DNA of 64,000 nt from Cyclaneusma minus (Eukaryota > Ascomycota > Leotiomycetes > Marthamycetales > Marthamycetaceae). The DNA lies in contig JAKZHN010000010.1 of assembly GCA_037179335.1 (NCBI GenBank), forward strand, positions 999,870 through 1,063,869, written 5' to 3'. The position numbers and the translations under genes are program-made. Below are positions 1 through 11,170 of the stretch, in pieces. Numbering within the stretch: position 1 is the stretch's first letter; each line of letters opens with the position of its first letter. The notes beneath the pieces are model-generated. The model had not been told where the DNA came from and searched no databases. It was given only the letters and a program-made list of their open reading frames with translations.

Positions 1-3000
1 AGTTTTAGAGTCGATTCACACAAAGATATGGAGAGTCGGTCTGGATCCAAACGACGATCTTACGCAACCCGGTATTGATCATACACGGATGGAGGTCCTG
101 CAGCTTTCTGCCATGCTTGTCAAATACCATCATGCGACTTTGCAAGAATCGCGGAAAGACATCATCAAGTTCGCCTGGACGTATATCAGATTGGAGGATG
201 TCATCAACAAGAACGCAGCCTACGTGGTGTTAGCCTACTTCATCGCTCATTACGAGACACCAGCCAAGATAGTCCAGCAAGTCTATGGCCAGTTGTTGAA
301 GACCAGTCAAAACGAAGGCCGCGCTCTTGTCACACAGGCACTCGAATTGATGGCTCCTGTCTTGCCAAAACGGTGCGGCCAGAGCCTTACTTCTCAAAAC
401 CCAGCCTGGGCCCTCCTTCCTCGCAAGATCCTTGCCGAAGAAGGCCAGAATGTCCAGCAGATTACCAGCATCTTCCATTTCCTGGTGAAGCATGCGGACC
501 TGTTCTATGAGTCCAGGGACAAATTCGCCATGCTGATCGTTTCTTCTCTGCGAAAGATCGCACAACCACAGAATGCATCCAACGAGAGCAAGAAACTCGT
601 ACTCAATCTAATGACCCTGATCTGGCAGTGGGAAAGACGGCGAGTCGACAATGTTGAGTTACCGACTGCCAGAGCCACTTCAGACTCGCCAAACACCAAG
701 AAGCGGAAGCTAGAAGATCTAGCTGCTGCGCCATCACCTGCCAGACCTGGCGACCGGCCAGAGTACATGATACCGGCTCCGTTCCGGCTGAAGATGGTCA
801 AGTATCTAGTGGAGTTCATTGCTGGACTCACGGAACGCTATCCCCTACCATCCGCGAAGGATCGAGACTCCACAGCCTCTCATGGCCCAATGTCCCAAGC
901 ACCGAGTTCAGAAATGTGTAAGAAGGCAATGGGCCTCTTCTATGGACTTCTGCAACCGCACTACTGGGGCGATCTTGATCTTGATCTGTTCCCTAATGTT
1001 ACAGACACTGTCCTTGCTAGTGAACGCACCAATCAGGCCCTTGCCGAAAAAGACAAGCCGGATGAGAAGTTCCTTACCACCATGATCAACACTCTTCAAA
1101 TTATCCGCATTGTTATTGACACGAAGTCTGACGAATGGGTCCTGAAGAACATGGCCAGCCTACAAAAGGTGTTGGAGAAGTCGTTGAAGTCTGAAAATCC
1201 CGAACTGCAGGACTGTCTTCATGCTGGCATTGAGGAAATTGATGACGGCCGGAAGGTGAGACCATTGATGAAGCGAATTCTGGACGCAGTCCCAGATGAT
1301 GTTCCGATGGAAGATGCGGACGCAGAAGGAGAAGCAGAGCCTTCCACATCCGAAATTATCGCATTCTTGTCCAACATTGCAACGGACGCTCTCGCCTCCA
1401 GTAGCTACTTGTCGGGCATTAGCATACTTTGGACGGTGGCACAGCGCAAACCTTCTGAAATGGATCAACATTTGATCCAGGTCATGAAAGCTCTTCAGTC
1501 CAAACTGGCACGAGAGCATGTGGCACATTGGCAGGTAATTCAAGGTCAAGTCGCCATGCCACCTCCTGCAAGGCAAGGCCCCGGCCAAGGTCAAGATGAA
1601 GCCCCTGCCGGACAGATGAGCAAGTTTGATCTGAGAATCCAGACGACTCTCATGATCAAAGCCATTGACATCATCGCAATGCGCATGGATGTACTCGGCG
1701 ACAACAGAAGACCATTCCTTAGCGTGTTAGCTACCTTGGTGGAGAAGTCAAATACCAATTACCTGTGCGAGAAGATTCTGGAAATGGTAGAAACTTGGGT
1801 CTTCAAATCCGAAGGAACATGGCCGACACTGAAGGAGAAGACTGCTGTGCTCCACAAGATGTTGAGTTTTGAGAACCGGCCTGACCCCACGATGCTCACA
1901 AAATTCCTTGATCTTGTTATCCGCATCTACGAGGACCCCAAGATTACACGCACTGAGCTAACGGTACGCATGGAGCACGCTTTCATGATCGGCACTCGGG
2001 CCCAGGATGTGGATATGAGAAATAGGTTCATGACGATTTTCGACAAGAGCCAATCGCGAACTGCGAGCGTAAGACTCAAGTATGTGCTCCTGGAGCAGAA
2101 CTGGGACACACTCGCGGACTCTTACTGGCTCGCTCAAGCATCACAGCTTCTCCTGGGTTCTGTTGAAATGAACAATCCGTTGCAGCTACACAACGAGGAT
2201 TTCAGGACAATGCCAGCTTCTCTCATATTTGGCGTCTACGCCAAAGACCAACGAAGTCCGACACTCATGGATGACGACAAGTACAACAACTTCATGGCCA
2301 ACCACCGTCGCTTCATCGCGGATCTTGGCGAAATCAAGGTTCGGGACGTGGTGGAACCCCTGAGTCAGCTCATGCATCTCAATTCCGAGGTTGCGCACCA
2401 GGTCTGGACGTCACTTTTCCCCATGTTCTGGTCCGCAACTTCAAAGGATGAGCGTGGCGATATTGAACGAGGAATGATTGCGTTGATCACAAAAGACTAC
2501 CACTCTCGACAAGTTGACAAGCGACCAAATGTCATCCAGTCGCTGCTTGAGGGAGCGGCTCGAGCTTGGCCAAAATGCAAAATACCCCCTCATGTCATGA
2601 AATTTGAAGCCAGGACGTATGATGTATGGTACACTGCTCTCGTCCAACTGGAGAAGGCCGTCATCAAACCTGAAGGCGACAGTGAGCGGGTGAGGGAGAG
2701 CAATCTTGACGCTCTGTGTGAGCTGTACGCCAATTTGAAAGAAGATGATCTTTACTACGGTACATGGCGCCGCCGCAGTTCGTACATTGAGACCAATGCT
2801 GCCCTCTCCTACGAACAGAACGGTATGTGGGATAAGGCTCAGAGCATGTACGAGCAAGCGCAAATCAAAGCTCGAACAGGAGCTCTACCTTTCTCCCAAA
2901 GCGAATACATGGTTTGGGAAGACCACTGGGTTGTCTGCGCACAGAAGCTCCAACAATGGGAGATCCTTCAGGACTTCGCCAAACATGAGAACTACCAAGA

Positions 3001-6000
3001 TCTTCTGCTCGAGTGCACTTGGAGAACCCCTGAGCTATGGACAAGCACAGAGAACCGAGAGGCACTTGATACTCTTATCAAGGGCGTAATGGATGCACCA
3101 ACCCCTCGGAGAGCATTTTTCCAAGCGTTCATGGCGCTACTCAAGTTCCACAACAGTACCGAGACAGCGCCGGAGTTCAACAAGTCTTGCGATGAAGCCA
3201 TTCAGCTGTCAATCCGAAAATGGCACCAGCTGCCAAAGAGGATTACCAATGCTCATATTCCTCTTCTACAAAACTTCCAACAGCTGGTCGAGCTCCATGA
3301 TGCAAGTGTCATCTGTCAAAGCTTGGCACAGACTACCAGTGCCAACTTGGACATCAAGTCTGGAGAGCTGAAACTCTTACTTGGTACCTGGCGCGATCGT
3401 CTCCCGAATGTTTGGGATGACATCGGTGCATGGCAAGACCTGGTTACTTGGCGACAACACATCTTCGGCCTTATCAACGCGCACTACCTCCAAGTGCTTC
3501 CTCAGCAAGGTCAAAATACCAACGGTGCATCTTACGCATACCGCGGCTACCATGAAACGGCTTGGATCATCAACAGGTTCGCCAATGTGGCTCGAAAGCA
3601 CCAGCTTCCTGAAGTCTGCATCAACCAATTGAGTCGCATCTATACGTTGCCAAATATTGAGATTCAAGAGGCCTTCTTGAAGCTCAGGGAACAGGCAAGA
3701 TGCCACTACGAGAACCCCAACGAGCTCAGCAATGGCTTGGACGTGATCAACAATACGAACCTCAACTACTTCGGTGCTCCGCAGAAGGCTGAATTCTACA
3801 CGCTCAAGGGAATGTTCCTTGAGAAGCTCGGCCAACGAAATGAGGCAGCCGAAGCGTACGGCATGGCTCTGTTCTTTGACATCAAGCTGCCAAAGGCCTG
3901 GGCGGAATGGGGTCATTTCAACGACCGTCAATTCAAGGAGAACCCCACCGACTATGGCCTTGCGAAGAATGCTCTCAGCTGCTATCTGGAGGCTGCCGGC
4001 CTTTTCAAGAACGCGAAGTCCCGAAAGCTACTCTCCCGGATCCTTTGGTTACTCAGCCTGGATAATGCTGAAGGTGTCTTGGCTCAGCAATTCGACGAGT
4101 ACAAGGGCGAAACTCCCGTGTGGTATTGGATCACTTTCATTCCTCAGTTGTTGACTGGGCTAGGCCACAAAGAGGCCCCCAAGACACACATAATCCTTGC
4201 CCGAATTGCCCGAGCATACCCTCAAGCACTGTACTTCCAATTGCGCACCAACCGTGAAGACATGATTACGATCCGAAAGAATCAGGAAGCCAAGGAAGAA
4301 CGCGAACGGAGGTTAAAGGCAGCCCAAGCGGCGAATGGTGGTGCGCCCCAGCCAAGCCCATCACCTGCACCACAGGGGCAAGGAACTCCAGGAACCAACA
4401 CTCAAAACGGAGCAGCTTCTCGTCCAGGGACGGCCAACGGGGACCAGAATGGACAAGTCAAAGAAGAGCCGAAAGATGGTGGGGTCAATGGTCAGGCTGC
4501 GCCACCTGCTCCAGCGGTTTCGGAAAGAAAGCCACCTTGGGAACATACAGAGGAGATTCTGGGAATACTCAAGACTGCTTTCCCTCTCTTGGCGCTTTCC
4601 ATGGAGACGATGGTTGATCAAATTCAGAAACACTTCAAGTGTCCACCCGATGAGGATGCTTACCGACTCATCGTGGCCCTGCTCAACGACGGACTGTCGT
4701 ATGTTAGCAGAATGCCAACCTCCTATTCCCAGGACGTCAAACTGCCGGTGGCTACCGAGCAAAACATCATTCGCTTCGCTGAGACCATCTTGCCATCTCA
4801 TATCCGCAAGTCCTTTGAAGCCGACTTTGTTGCCAAGAAACCAACAATGTACGAGTACATCCACAAGCTTCGACGTTGGCGCGACAAGTTCGAGGAGAAG
4901 CTCGATAGAAGACCTAAGCAATCGCATCTTGAAAGTTACAGCCACACTTTGTCTGAATTCCGATTCCAGAAGTTCGACGATGTTGAGATACCAGGACAGT
5001 ACCTTCGGCACAAAGACAAGAACCAAGACTTCATTCGCATTGAACGCTTCTTGCCCAACGTCGATCTCGTTCGCGGTATCGGTGTATGCCACCGCCGATT
5101 AAAGATCCGCGGTAACGATGGCAGTGTTCATCCTTTCGCCATTCAGCATCCCGCTGCGCGTCACTGCAGGCGCGAGGAAAGGATTTTGCAGCTGTTCAGG
5201 CATTTCAACGGATCTTTGAGTAAGCGCAAGGAAAGCCGCCGTAGAAACCTCCAATTTCACCTGCCTCTGATGATTCCCTTGGCTCCTCACATCCGAATGG
5301 TACAAGATGATCCGTCTTACATCTCCTTGCAAGGTCTCTTCGAAGAGCACTGTCGACAAACTGGCATGCAGAAGGACGATCCTGTCATCTATACCATGAA
5401 GAACCAGAAGAACATGGCTGATACCAACAAAGGAGTGAGTCTTCCCCGCACAGTATATCATGGAGAAAACAATCCCAATACTGACTTCGCGTTACAGCGT
5501 CCTGAACTCAGCGTCCAAGCCCGCCTCGAGACATTTCAGGCGATTCAGGAGAGGATGGTTCCTCAAGAAATAGCCTTGGAATACTTCCAGGCCACGTACC
5601 CCGCCTATGCCGACTTCTGGCTGTTCCGCAAACAGTTCTCTCACTCGTTTGCCGCTCTAACTTTCATGACTTACGTGCTCTTCATGCACAGCCGCTACCC
5701 CCACAAGCTCTCCATCTCCCGCAGCACCGGAAACGTCTGGGGCTCCGAACTCATGTCCTGCATGGCAGCCGGCAAAGCCACCTTCCACAACCCCGAGCCC
5801 GTGCCCTTCCGCCTAACTCCCAATATCCAAACCCTCATGGGCCCTCTCGCCACCGAAGGCATCTTCTCGTGCGCCATGATGGCCATTGCGCGCTCGCTCG
5901 CCGAGCCTGAATTCGAGCTTGAACAGCAGTTGAGTTTGTTTGTGAGAGATGAGATGATGTTCTGGTACACGAGCAGCCAGAGAACGGGCAGTGTGGTTGA

Positions 6001-6187
6001 GAGCCAGCTGCGAAATGTGGTACAGGCTAATAGCGAGCTGATTGTAAAGAAGGCACAGATCTTGGCGAGAACGCCGAGCGGGAATCTGATGCTGCCGGCT
6101 AATCAGACGGTCATTGATTTGATTGCGAAGGCGGTGAATCCGATGAATTTGAGTGCTACGGATGCGCTTTGGATGGGTTATTTGTAA
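1..6187 (+). CDS. TRA1: Tra1, PIKK-family scaffold of SAGA and NuA4 (5' partial)
   Basis: This is the C-terminal part of the giant Tra1/TRRAP protein, the activator-binding scaffold shared by the nuclear histone acetyltransferase complexes SAGA and NuA4. The frame is open from base 2, so the gene starts upstream of the window; the ATG at 89 is internal. About 2,040 residues are present after splicing, against roughly 3,700-3,800 for whole family members. Visible in order are helical HEAT/FAT-type repeats, a low-complexity Gln/Pro/Gly linker (about 4320-4530), an FRB-like stretch (WEHTEEILGILKTAF), a PI3K-like domain (about 5040-6080) and a FATC-like tail ending DALWMGYL. The kinase catalytic loop reads SRYPHKLSISRS and lacks the Asp and Asn of active PIKKs, and no DFG follows, as expected for this pseudokinase. 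One intron is likely at 5435-5497. Identification is firm from overall family resemblance. Confidence 0.95.
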   Translation, partial: VLESIHTKIWRVGLDPNDDLTQPGIDHTRMEVLQLSAMLVKYHHATLQESRKDIIKFAWTYIRLEDVINKNAAYVVLAYFIAHYETPAKIVQQVYGQLLKTSQNEGRALVTQALELMAPVLPKRCGQSLTSQNPAWALLPRKILAEEGQNVQQITSIFHFLVKHADLFYESRDKFAMLIVSSLRKIAQPQNASNESKKLVLNLMTLIWQWERRRVDNVELPTARATSDSPNTKKRKLEDLAAAPSPARPGDRPEYMIPAPFRLKMVKYLVEFIAGLTERYPLPSAKDRDSTASHGPMSQAPSSEMCKKAMGLFYGLLQPHYWGDLDLDLFPNVTDTVLASERTNQALAEKDKPDEKFLTTMINTLQIIRIVIDTKSDEWVLKNMASLQKVLEKSLKSENPELQDCLHAGIEEIDDGRKVRPLMKRILDAVPDDVPMEDADAEGEAEPSTSEIIAFLSNIATDALASSSYLSGISILWTVAQRKPSEMDQHLIQVMKALQSKLAREHVAHWQVIQGQVAMPPPARQGPGQGQDEAPAGQMSKFDLRIQTTLMIKAIDIIAMRMDVLGDNRRPFLSVLATLVEKSNTNYLCEKILEMVETWVFKSEGTWPTLKEKTAVLHKMLSFENRPDPTMLTKFLDLVIRIYEDPKITRTELTVRMEHAFMIGTRAQDVDMRNRFMTIFDKSQSRTASVRLKYVLLEQNWDTLADSYWLAQASQLLLGSVEMNNPLQLHNEDFRTMPASLIFGVYAKDQRSPTLMDDDKYNNFMANHRRFIADLGEIKVRDVVEPLSQLMHLNSEVAHQVWTSLFPMFWSATSKDERGDIERGMIALITKDYHSRQVDKRPNVIQSLLEGAARAWPKCKIPPHVMKFEARTYDVWYTALVQLEKAVIKPEGDSERVRESNLDALCELYANLKEDDLYYGTWRRRSSYIETNAALSYEQNGMWDKAQSMYEQAQIKARTGALPFSQSEYMVWEDHWVVCAQKLQQWEILQDFAKHENYQDLLLECTWRTPELWTSTENREALDTLIKGVMDAPTPRRAFFQAFMALLKFHNSTETAPEFNKSCDEAIQLSIRKWHQLPKRITNAHIPLLQNFQQLVELHDASVICQSLAQTTSANLDIKSGELKLLLGTWRDRLPNVWDDIGAWQDLVTWRQHIFGLINAHYLQVLPQQGQNTNGASYAYRGYHETAWIINRFANVARKHQLPEVCINQLSRIYTLPNIEIQEAFLKLREQARCHYENPNELSNGLDVINNTNLNYFGAPQKAEFYTLKGMFLEKLGQRNEAAEAYGMALFFDIKLPKAWAEWGHFNDRQFKENPTDYGLAKNALSCYLEAAGLFKNAKSRKLLSRILWLLSLDNAEGVLAQQFDEYKGETPVWYWITFIPQLLTGLGHKEAPKTHIILARIARAYPQALYFQLRTNREDMITIRKNQEAKEERERRLKAAQAANGGAPQPSPSPAPQGQGTPGTNTQNGAASRPGTANGDQNGQVKEEPKDGGVNGQAAPPAPAVSERKPPWEHTEEILGILKTAFPLLALSMETMVDQIQKHFKCPPDEDAYRLIVALLNDGLSYVSRMPTSYSQDVKLPVATEQNIIRFAETILPSHIRKSFEADFVAKKPTMYEYIHKLRRWRDKFEEKLDRRPKQSHLESYSHTLSEFRFQKFDDVEIPGQYLRHKDKNQDFIRIERFLPNVDLVRGIGVCHRRLKIRGNDGSVHPFAIQHPAARHCRREERILQLFRHFNGSLSKRKESRRRNLQFHLPLMIPLAPHIRMVQDDPSYISLQGLFEEHCRQTGMQKDDPVIYTMKNQKNMADTNKGVSLPRTVYHGENNPNTDFALQRPELSVQARLETFQAIQERMVPQEIALEYFQATYPAYADFWLFRKQFSHSFAALTFMTYVLFMHSRYPHKLSISRSTGNVWGSELMSCMAAGKATFHNPEPVPFRLTPNIQTLMGPLATEGIFSCAMMAIARSLAEPEFELEQQLSLFVRDEMMFWYTSSQRTGSVVESQLRNVVQANSELIVKKAQILARTPSGNLMLPANQTVIDLIAKAVNPMNLSATDALWMGYL
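5435..5497 (+). other. In-frame 63-nt intron in TRA1
   Basis: The segment starts GTGAGT, has a CTGAC branch-like motif at 5481-5485 and ends TTACAG. It is 63 nt long with no stop in the reading frame, so unspliced and spliced mRNA are both open. Splicing joins NKG to RPELSV, a smoother reading than the 21 extra residues, which contain nothing kinase-like. Confidence 0.75.
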
Positions 6188-7069
6188 ATGATCGAAGGTT
6201 TCTACAGTGTTGCTGACTTTTTACGGCGGATTTGCTGGGTGCCAGGGGGGTTTGCTCATAAGACAAAAGGAAAATTGCAATTCTCGGGGGCTCAGCGAGG
6301 CGTCTGGGAGTATAAGACTGCGCTCGGATGGACGGCTTTCATGGATGTGGAGTGGGCGGATCCCTTGCTTTTACTACTATCTCTCGGAGTCGGTGGAGGT
6401 AGCATGGCTTTACGTGGTGGGGGAAGACTGTTCAAAAAATACAGAATTCTGACGTGCTATGTGTATGCCTTGGCTATTTCGTCGGCTGCCTCTGTTACGA
6501 ATTCCAATGACTCTTGAACGTTCAAAGGCCCTTTTGTTGATTGCAACTGGCGTGGCGAGACTGTGACACCATGATGATGATCCATGAAACCTGTGTGGGC
6601 AAGCCGTGCTGCGGCGGTCCCTGTATGTCTACCAGGTAGTTCGCAATTACTACAGCAAGGGGAAGAATAGTGAACCCCCTCTCATCGGACATTTGCTTGG
6701 AAATGAAATATTGGATATTCACATTTGACAATGATTAGAAACATCCTCAATGATCAGGAGTGTTCCTCAACAATTAGAGGTATCCTCAATTACTAGCGGT
6801 ATCCTCGGTGATCTGGAATATTGTCAATAATCCAGAATACCCCCAATGATTAAATGATTCGGACTACCCCTAAAAATTGGAAACATTTCGAATACTTGGA
6901 AATGGAATGCTTTCAGGGGGTGATGCGCGCGAGGGCTCACGATTATTCCATCTACATCAATTTTTCACGGCAAAATTATGTTACATGCAAGAGCTTTGGT
7001 ATGCCTGTCTTCTGTCCTTCCACCTAGTCAGCCAGCCGTCTATTCAGCTCTCTTGCTTCCTTCCTCCTG
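6188..7069. other. Convergent intergenic region TRA1 / PEX11-like
   Basis: This region lies between two gene 3' ends. Short open frames here look random. The only structure seen is the 19-bp degenerate tandem repeat at 6729-6862. Confidence 0.7.
6729..6862 (+). repeat. Seven-unit degenerate tandem repeat, period about 19 bp
   Basis: Seven consecutive units begin at 6729, 6748, 6768, 6787, 6806, 6825 and 6844. Most begin CAAT or CAAC and several end TATCCT or a variant. Lengths are 19 or 20 bp. The units differ by scattered substitutions, so this is an old minisatellite rather than a fresh expansion. Confidence 0.7.
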
Positions 7070-8280
7070 CTAACCCTTCACCCTTTCCGTCTGCACGCGA
7101 TTCCAAATATCCCTCATTGCCAACACTGTACTAATCACCATTGTAACCGCGACCACCAACTCATTGGTTTTTATCCAGCCCACCACAAATCCGGGACTGA
7201 ACAGATCGGCTATGTTGATAACCAGGTCATTGATCAGCTGTTTTCGCTGTGCTAGATATTGATGATTATCATGCGCTCGGCGTGCCTGAGTGCTTGATTT
7301 AGAACTAGAGCTAGACACAGCAAGAAGCTCTGATTCGAAAGCTCCTTTGGTATGTTGGATTGGTCTATCGCTCTCGGGGGCTGATGTTTCCGGTTTGCTC
7401 TCTCCGGCCTTTGTGGGTGGACGTCTAGTGAGGTCTGTGGGAGGTGATGGTGATGGCGGGTCAGAGGCGAGGAAGAGGTAGAGGAGCGCGTGGGCGATGG
7501 CGCAGACGAGGGAGTAGAACCAGAAGCGGTTTGCTTCGATGAGGAGAGGGGGCGCCCAGGGGTGGTGGGTTATGCCCATTGTGTGGAGCTGTGTGGGGAG
7601 TTAACAGTAATCCAGTGGTCGGGGGTAGATACGGATTGTGGAGGGTTTTTAATCTGGGACTAGGATGGTAGGACAATATGAATTGTTATGATGGACAAGA
7701 CGTAGATGAACAGGGCCCACTAACAAGCGTACAACTCTCCAAAAACAAATAGATGCCATTGCAGCTATGTTTGCCAAACAAGAGTAATTGGGCAGCAGTG
7801 GTCTGGGACTGCGGCTGTAAACAGCTGGATGCGAGCATGAAGCTGTCGATGAATTTGAAGAAGCGGAAGTAGCGCCGGCCTAGTAGCTCTTATATATCAG
7901 TATCCTATATTTCCGCACTGATAGAGATGATAGATAGGTAGAACAGGATAGTATGCAAATGTTCAATAGAATAGTCTTACCCAGAGCGAACTGACGACGC
8001 GCTGTCAGCCAGGGACCAGGAGAAAGGGTCAGGGAGGAGTAGGCGATCACTTGGCTAAGGGCTTGGAGGAGGCGGAGAAGCTTCTCCATCCCGGCTGGGC
8101 GGCGTGCGTGGGTTAGTGAAAGACAGTTCGTCTGGAAATGGGGTGAAACTAGAACATTGGGAATGAAAGGAAATCATCTCCCCATAGTGCGAGCGCACCA
8201 GCCTGAGGGATATTGGAAAGTGCATAGCCCATACCCGAGTCGTTGGTGAAGCTGGTGATTGTCTTCATAGCGGAAACCAT
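7070..8280 (-). CDS. PEX11-like: Pex11-family peroxisome proliferation protein
   Basis: Pex11 proteins bend and elongate the peroxisomal membrane before fission. The gene was assembled from four exons: 8280-8235, 8094-7981, 7879-7725 and 7588-7070. They join in phase to give 277 residues. The N-terminus begins MVSAMKTITSF. It is followed by the amphipathic segment MEKLLRLLQAL and the basic motif ALGRRYFRFFKF, both typical of the Pex11 N-terminal region. Exon 3 ends in YLFLESCTL and exon 4 continues HPWAPPLLIEANRFWFYSL, a signature stretch of fungal Pex11 proteins. Two hydrophobic segments follow: one right after the FWFYSL motif, and one near the C-terminus (ELVVAVTMVISTVLAM). A Ser/Pro-rich linker of about 70 residues separates them. 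Donors are GTATGG, GTAAGA and GTTAGT; the last is less standard. Which Pex11 paralogue this is cannot be told. Confidence 0.75.
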
Positions 8281-9214
8281 GTTTGACACCGGGAACCTTT
8301 GTCGTTTTGAAGAACCACATCCACTGCCTTCAAGACAGCCTCGTAAAAGATAACGTCAATGAGATTCAAGATTTCTGGTAATTGTACAAACCCGTGTACG
8401 GGCTCAGCGATGTGAAATTACGATTTTTGGAGAGACGTATCCTGACAGCATTGAGCAACAAATTTTCATGTCCATTGCACCACTGGTAGTTGTTGATTGG
8501 TTGGAACGACACGGTTCAAATGAGAGCAAAATCTGTCAACAACATTAGCTTTGTCGTACATTCGGTACCTCAAAACATCACTTTTGGTAGTCGTGGCAGA
8601 AAGAGGCTTAAATCGTATTCGTCGTGCATTTGATGATCTGTCGCCGACCGATGTTCGCTTAATGTACTGCTGACCAAGCATAACTGCAAAATGGCCTGAT
8701 TCTTGGGCATTCGCCGTTTTGTGCTTCCAGTCTGATTATGTATTCAGGTATTTGAAACCATCCATTAGACACGGCTCTTGATATTGAGCTTACGTGCCTA
8801 GTTCTGCTATTTACAATTGTAACCTCAAGACGACGTATTTACATTTGCAACACCAAGTCACGAGCTCGACCTAATCGAGCCGCCTGCTGAGTGCTGAACC
8901 ATGAATCAGAGAAACGCAATGGGTACCTTAAATGGCCCTCATCGTGCATAGGATCAAGCTAGCTGCTATCTAGAGTGACTGGATCCCACACACTGCACAT
9001 AAGCCGTCGCCCCGCCGAGGGAAAAAAAAAGAAAGCAGGGCCTCAGGGCAGCTGCACGCGCATCAAGCTCGCTTTTATCATGCAAGCCTCAGAAAAAGCT
9101 CGAGGAATTCAGAAACAACCGCCCAATGAGAATCTCAGTCGCCCGAAACGAAACCCAAGAACCCCTGACCGGCACCGAGGAAGAGCCTTTTTGTAGACAA
9201 TAGAGCAGATCGGC
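8281..9214. other. Intergenic: PEX11-like upstream / epsin downstream
   Basis: This holds the 5' flank of the PEX11-like gene and the 3' flank of the epsin gene. Open frames are short and not family-like. A purine run lies at about 9020-9037. No RNA gene or repeat was recognised. Confidence 0.6.
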
Positions 9215-11170
9215 TTAGAATTGGATTAGGTCCTGGCCTCCTGAGCTCGAGGACTGCTGCTGCTGCGTTCGCTGACCGAAGGGGTTGTTGTTGTTCTGCT
9301 GTCCGAAGCCTCCGCCGCCAAAGCTGCTCGCCGGTCCAGTGGCGGCAGGCATCATCTGGCCGTTGAATCCGCTGTTGTTGTATTGCGTCTGTGGCATACC
9401 CGTGAATTGATTGTGCAGGAAAGGGTTGTTTCCAGTCTGCTGTGAATCCAGACGACGACCCTGTCCAGCACTATTCAAGAACTGGCCAGGAGCCGTGTGC
9501 TGTGCTGGAATGCGGAGATCACCAGTATTACCAAAGGTGTCCATGCCATCGCCACTAGCCAGAAGCGCGTTGAGCTTAGCTTCATGCTCGGACATTGGCT
9601 TAACGTTCTGTGGGATCGGGGGCATTGGAGGTGGCGAGAAAGTAGTAGGTGGGTTGAAGGAAGACGAGTTGTTGAATTGGGACATAGTCTTTTGCTCCTG
9701 CAGCGCACTGAGGGTCGGTTGGCTCTGAGGCACGCCGGAGGAAGTTTGAGGGCGATTGAAGGAGGAGGCGAAGGGGTTGTTGGAACCGGTTTGCATAGGT
9801 ACTTGGGGTTGGGCAGATTGTTGGTTTGTTGTAGCCCAGGGATTGTTAGTAGAGACTGGAATTTGAAGCTCAGCGGAGGGCTGTTGCTGCTGCTGTTGCT
9901 GCTGAGCGTATGGGTTGAAGCCTGTCTGCTGAGGTTGGAAGGGGGATGCCTGCTGGCCATAGGGGTCGAAACCAGTAGCTTGGTTGTTGATTCCATTAGA
10001 GAATCCATTCTGGTACCCAGTCGGTTGGCTTTGGAAGCCTGTAGGTTGGCTCTGAAAGCCCGTAGGCTGACCATAAAGGTTATTGTTGTAGCCGGTTGGC
10101 TGCATGTTCATCTGGTTCTGCTGATCGATGGGGTTGCCAGACCAGTCCACAGCTCCCTGCTGCTGGTATCCCTGGTTAAAACCTGTGTACTGAGGCTGCG
10201 TATGAGGGAGAGGGTCGTCGTCAAAAAGGGATGCCGCATTGCTTTCTTCCAGCTCCCGTCTCCGCAATTCTTCTTCTTCCTTGCTCAGCTTGATCGCCTT
10301 GGCCAGATCATCATCATCTGGGTCCTGTCGTTGGTTTTGTCTCCTCTTTCGGTCCTCTTCTTCCTGGTACTTGCTAGCTTCAATGGCCAGTCTGTACTCA
10401 GCATCCTCTTCGTCGGATCGTTGCGCCCTATGCGGTCGACTTCTGCGGCTTGGCTCTGGGGGAGAGTGGGCGGAGTTGTATTCTTCGATGCCAGTAACTC
10501 GAGACTTCCAGGTCTTACGGTCGTTACGCTCTGCTCGGAGACGTTCCTCGTCCAAAATCAACGAAGTAAGCTCTTTGGCAGATACGCGCACTATCCGTCT
10601 GTCAGCCCCTGTCATCTCTATACTCCAACCGTTCCAGACAGTGCTTACCATTCTGACCCACATCACGGCCCTCCTCGTCCACGTAGATAAATTCCCGAAG
10701 AGTCTTGATGATGTAGATGTTCTTACGGGCCCACGTCACGACCAATTCCGAGCCTTCATGGAGACAATAGTCAAGAACCTTCAGAGCCTTAAGTACGTGT
10801 CTCCAGTTCTTTCCCTTGTCGTTCAGACGCTTGTCGAGCATGTCCATAATCTCGTAAAATTCGTTGGAGCTGGCATGGCATGTTAGAACAGAGATTTGGA
10901 TGCTTCTGGTGTTTCCGCTTACGAGTTGTATGTGAGTTGCGATATTTCGCTCATCTCGGTACCTGACAGAAGTCGGTCAGCACGAATTATCATTCCGGAT
11001 TGGTGACATACCCGTAGGACCCCATGGATCGTTGCTGGTGGCTATCAGGCAAGTCAGTAATTGAACAAGTGATTGCATGGAAGTTGGATGCGCCTACCAT
11101 TCCGCACCTTGACCTGGACATGGGAGTATCCTTTGGTGACATTCTTGACACTGCGAATGACTTTGGACAT
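9215..11170 (-). CDS. ENT1/ENT2-like: Epsin (ENTH-domain endocytic adaptor)
   Basis: Epsins bind PI(4,5)P2 and link ubiquitinated cargo to clathrin and EH-domain proteins during endocytosis at the plasma membrane. Five exons (11170-11098, 11041-11012, 10962-10923, 10869-10649, 10590-9215) join in phase to 579 residues. The start MSKVIRSVKNVTKGYS and the segment KNWRHVLKALKVLDY mark the ENTH domain (about residues 10-140). Two ubiquitin-interacting motifs follow at about 182-198 (AEYRLAIEAS) and 213-229 (DDLAKAIKLSKEEE). The Gln-rich tail carries NPF motifs at about 393, 510 and 557, which bind EH domains. It also has several [LIM]xxQxTG sites, which match the Ark1/Prk1 kinase consensus, and a C-terminal DLIQF that resembles a clathrin box. 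Tail repeats of the type QPTGF/QPTGY are conspicuous. The number of introns at the 5' end is typical of fungal epsins. Confidence 0.93.
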
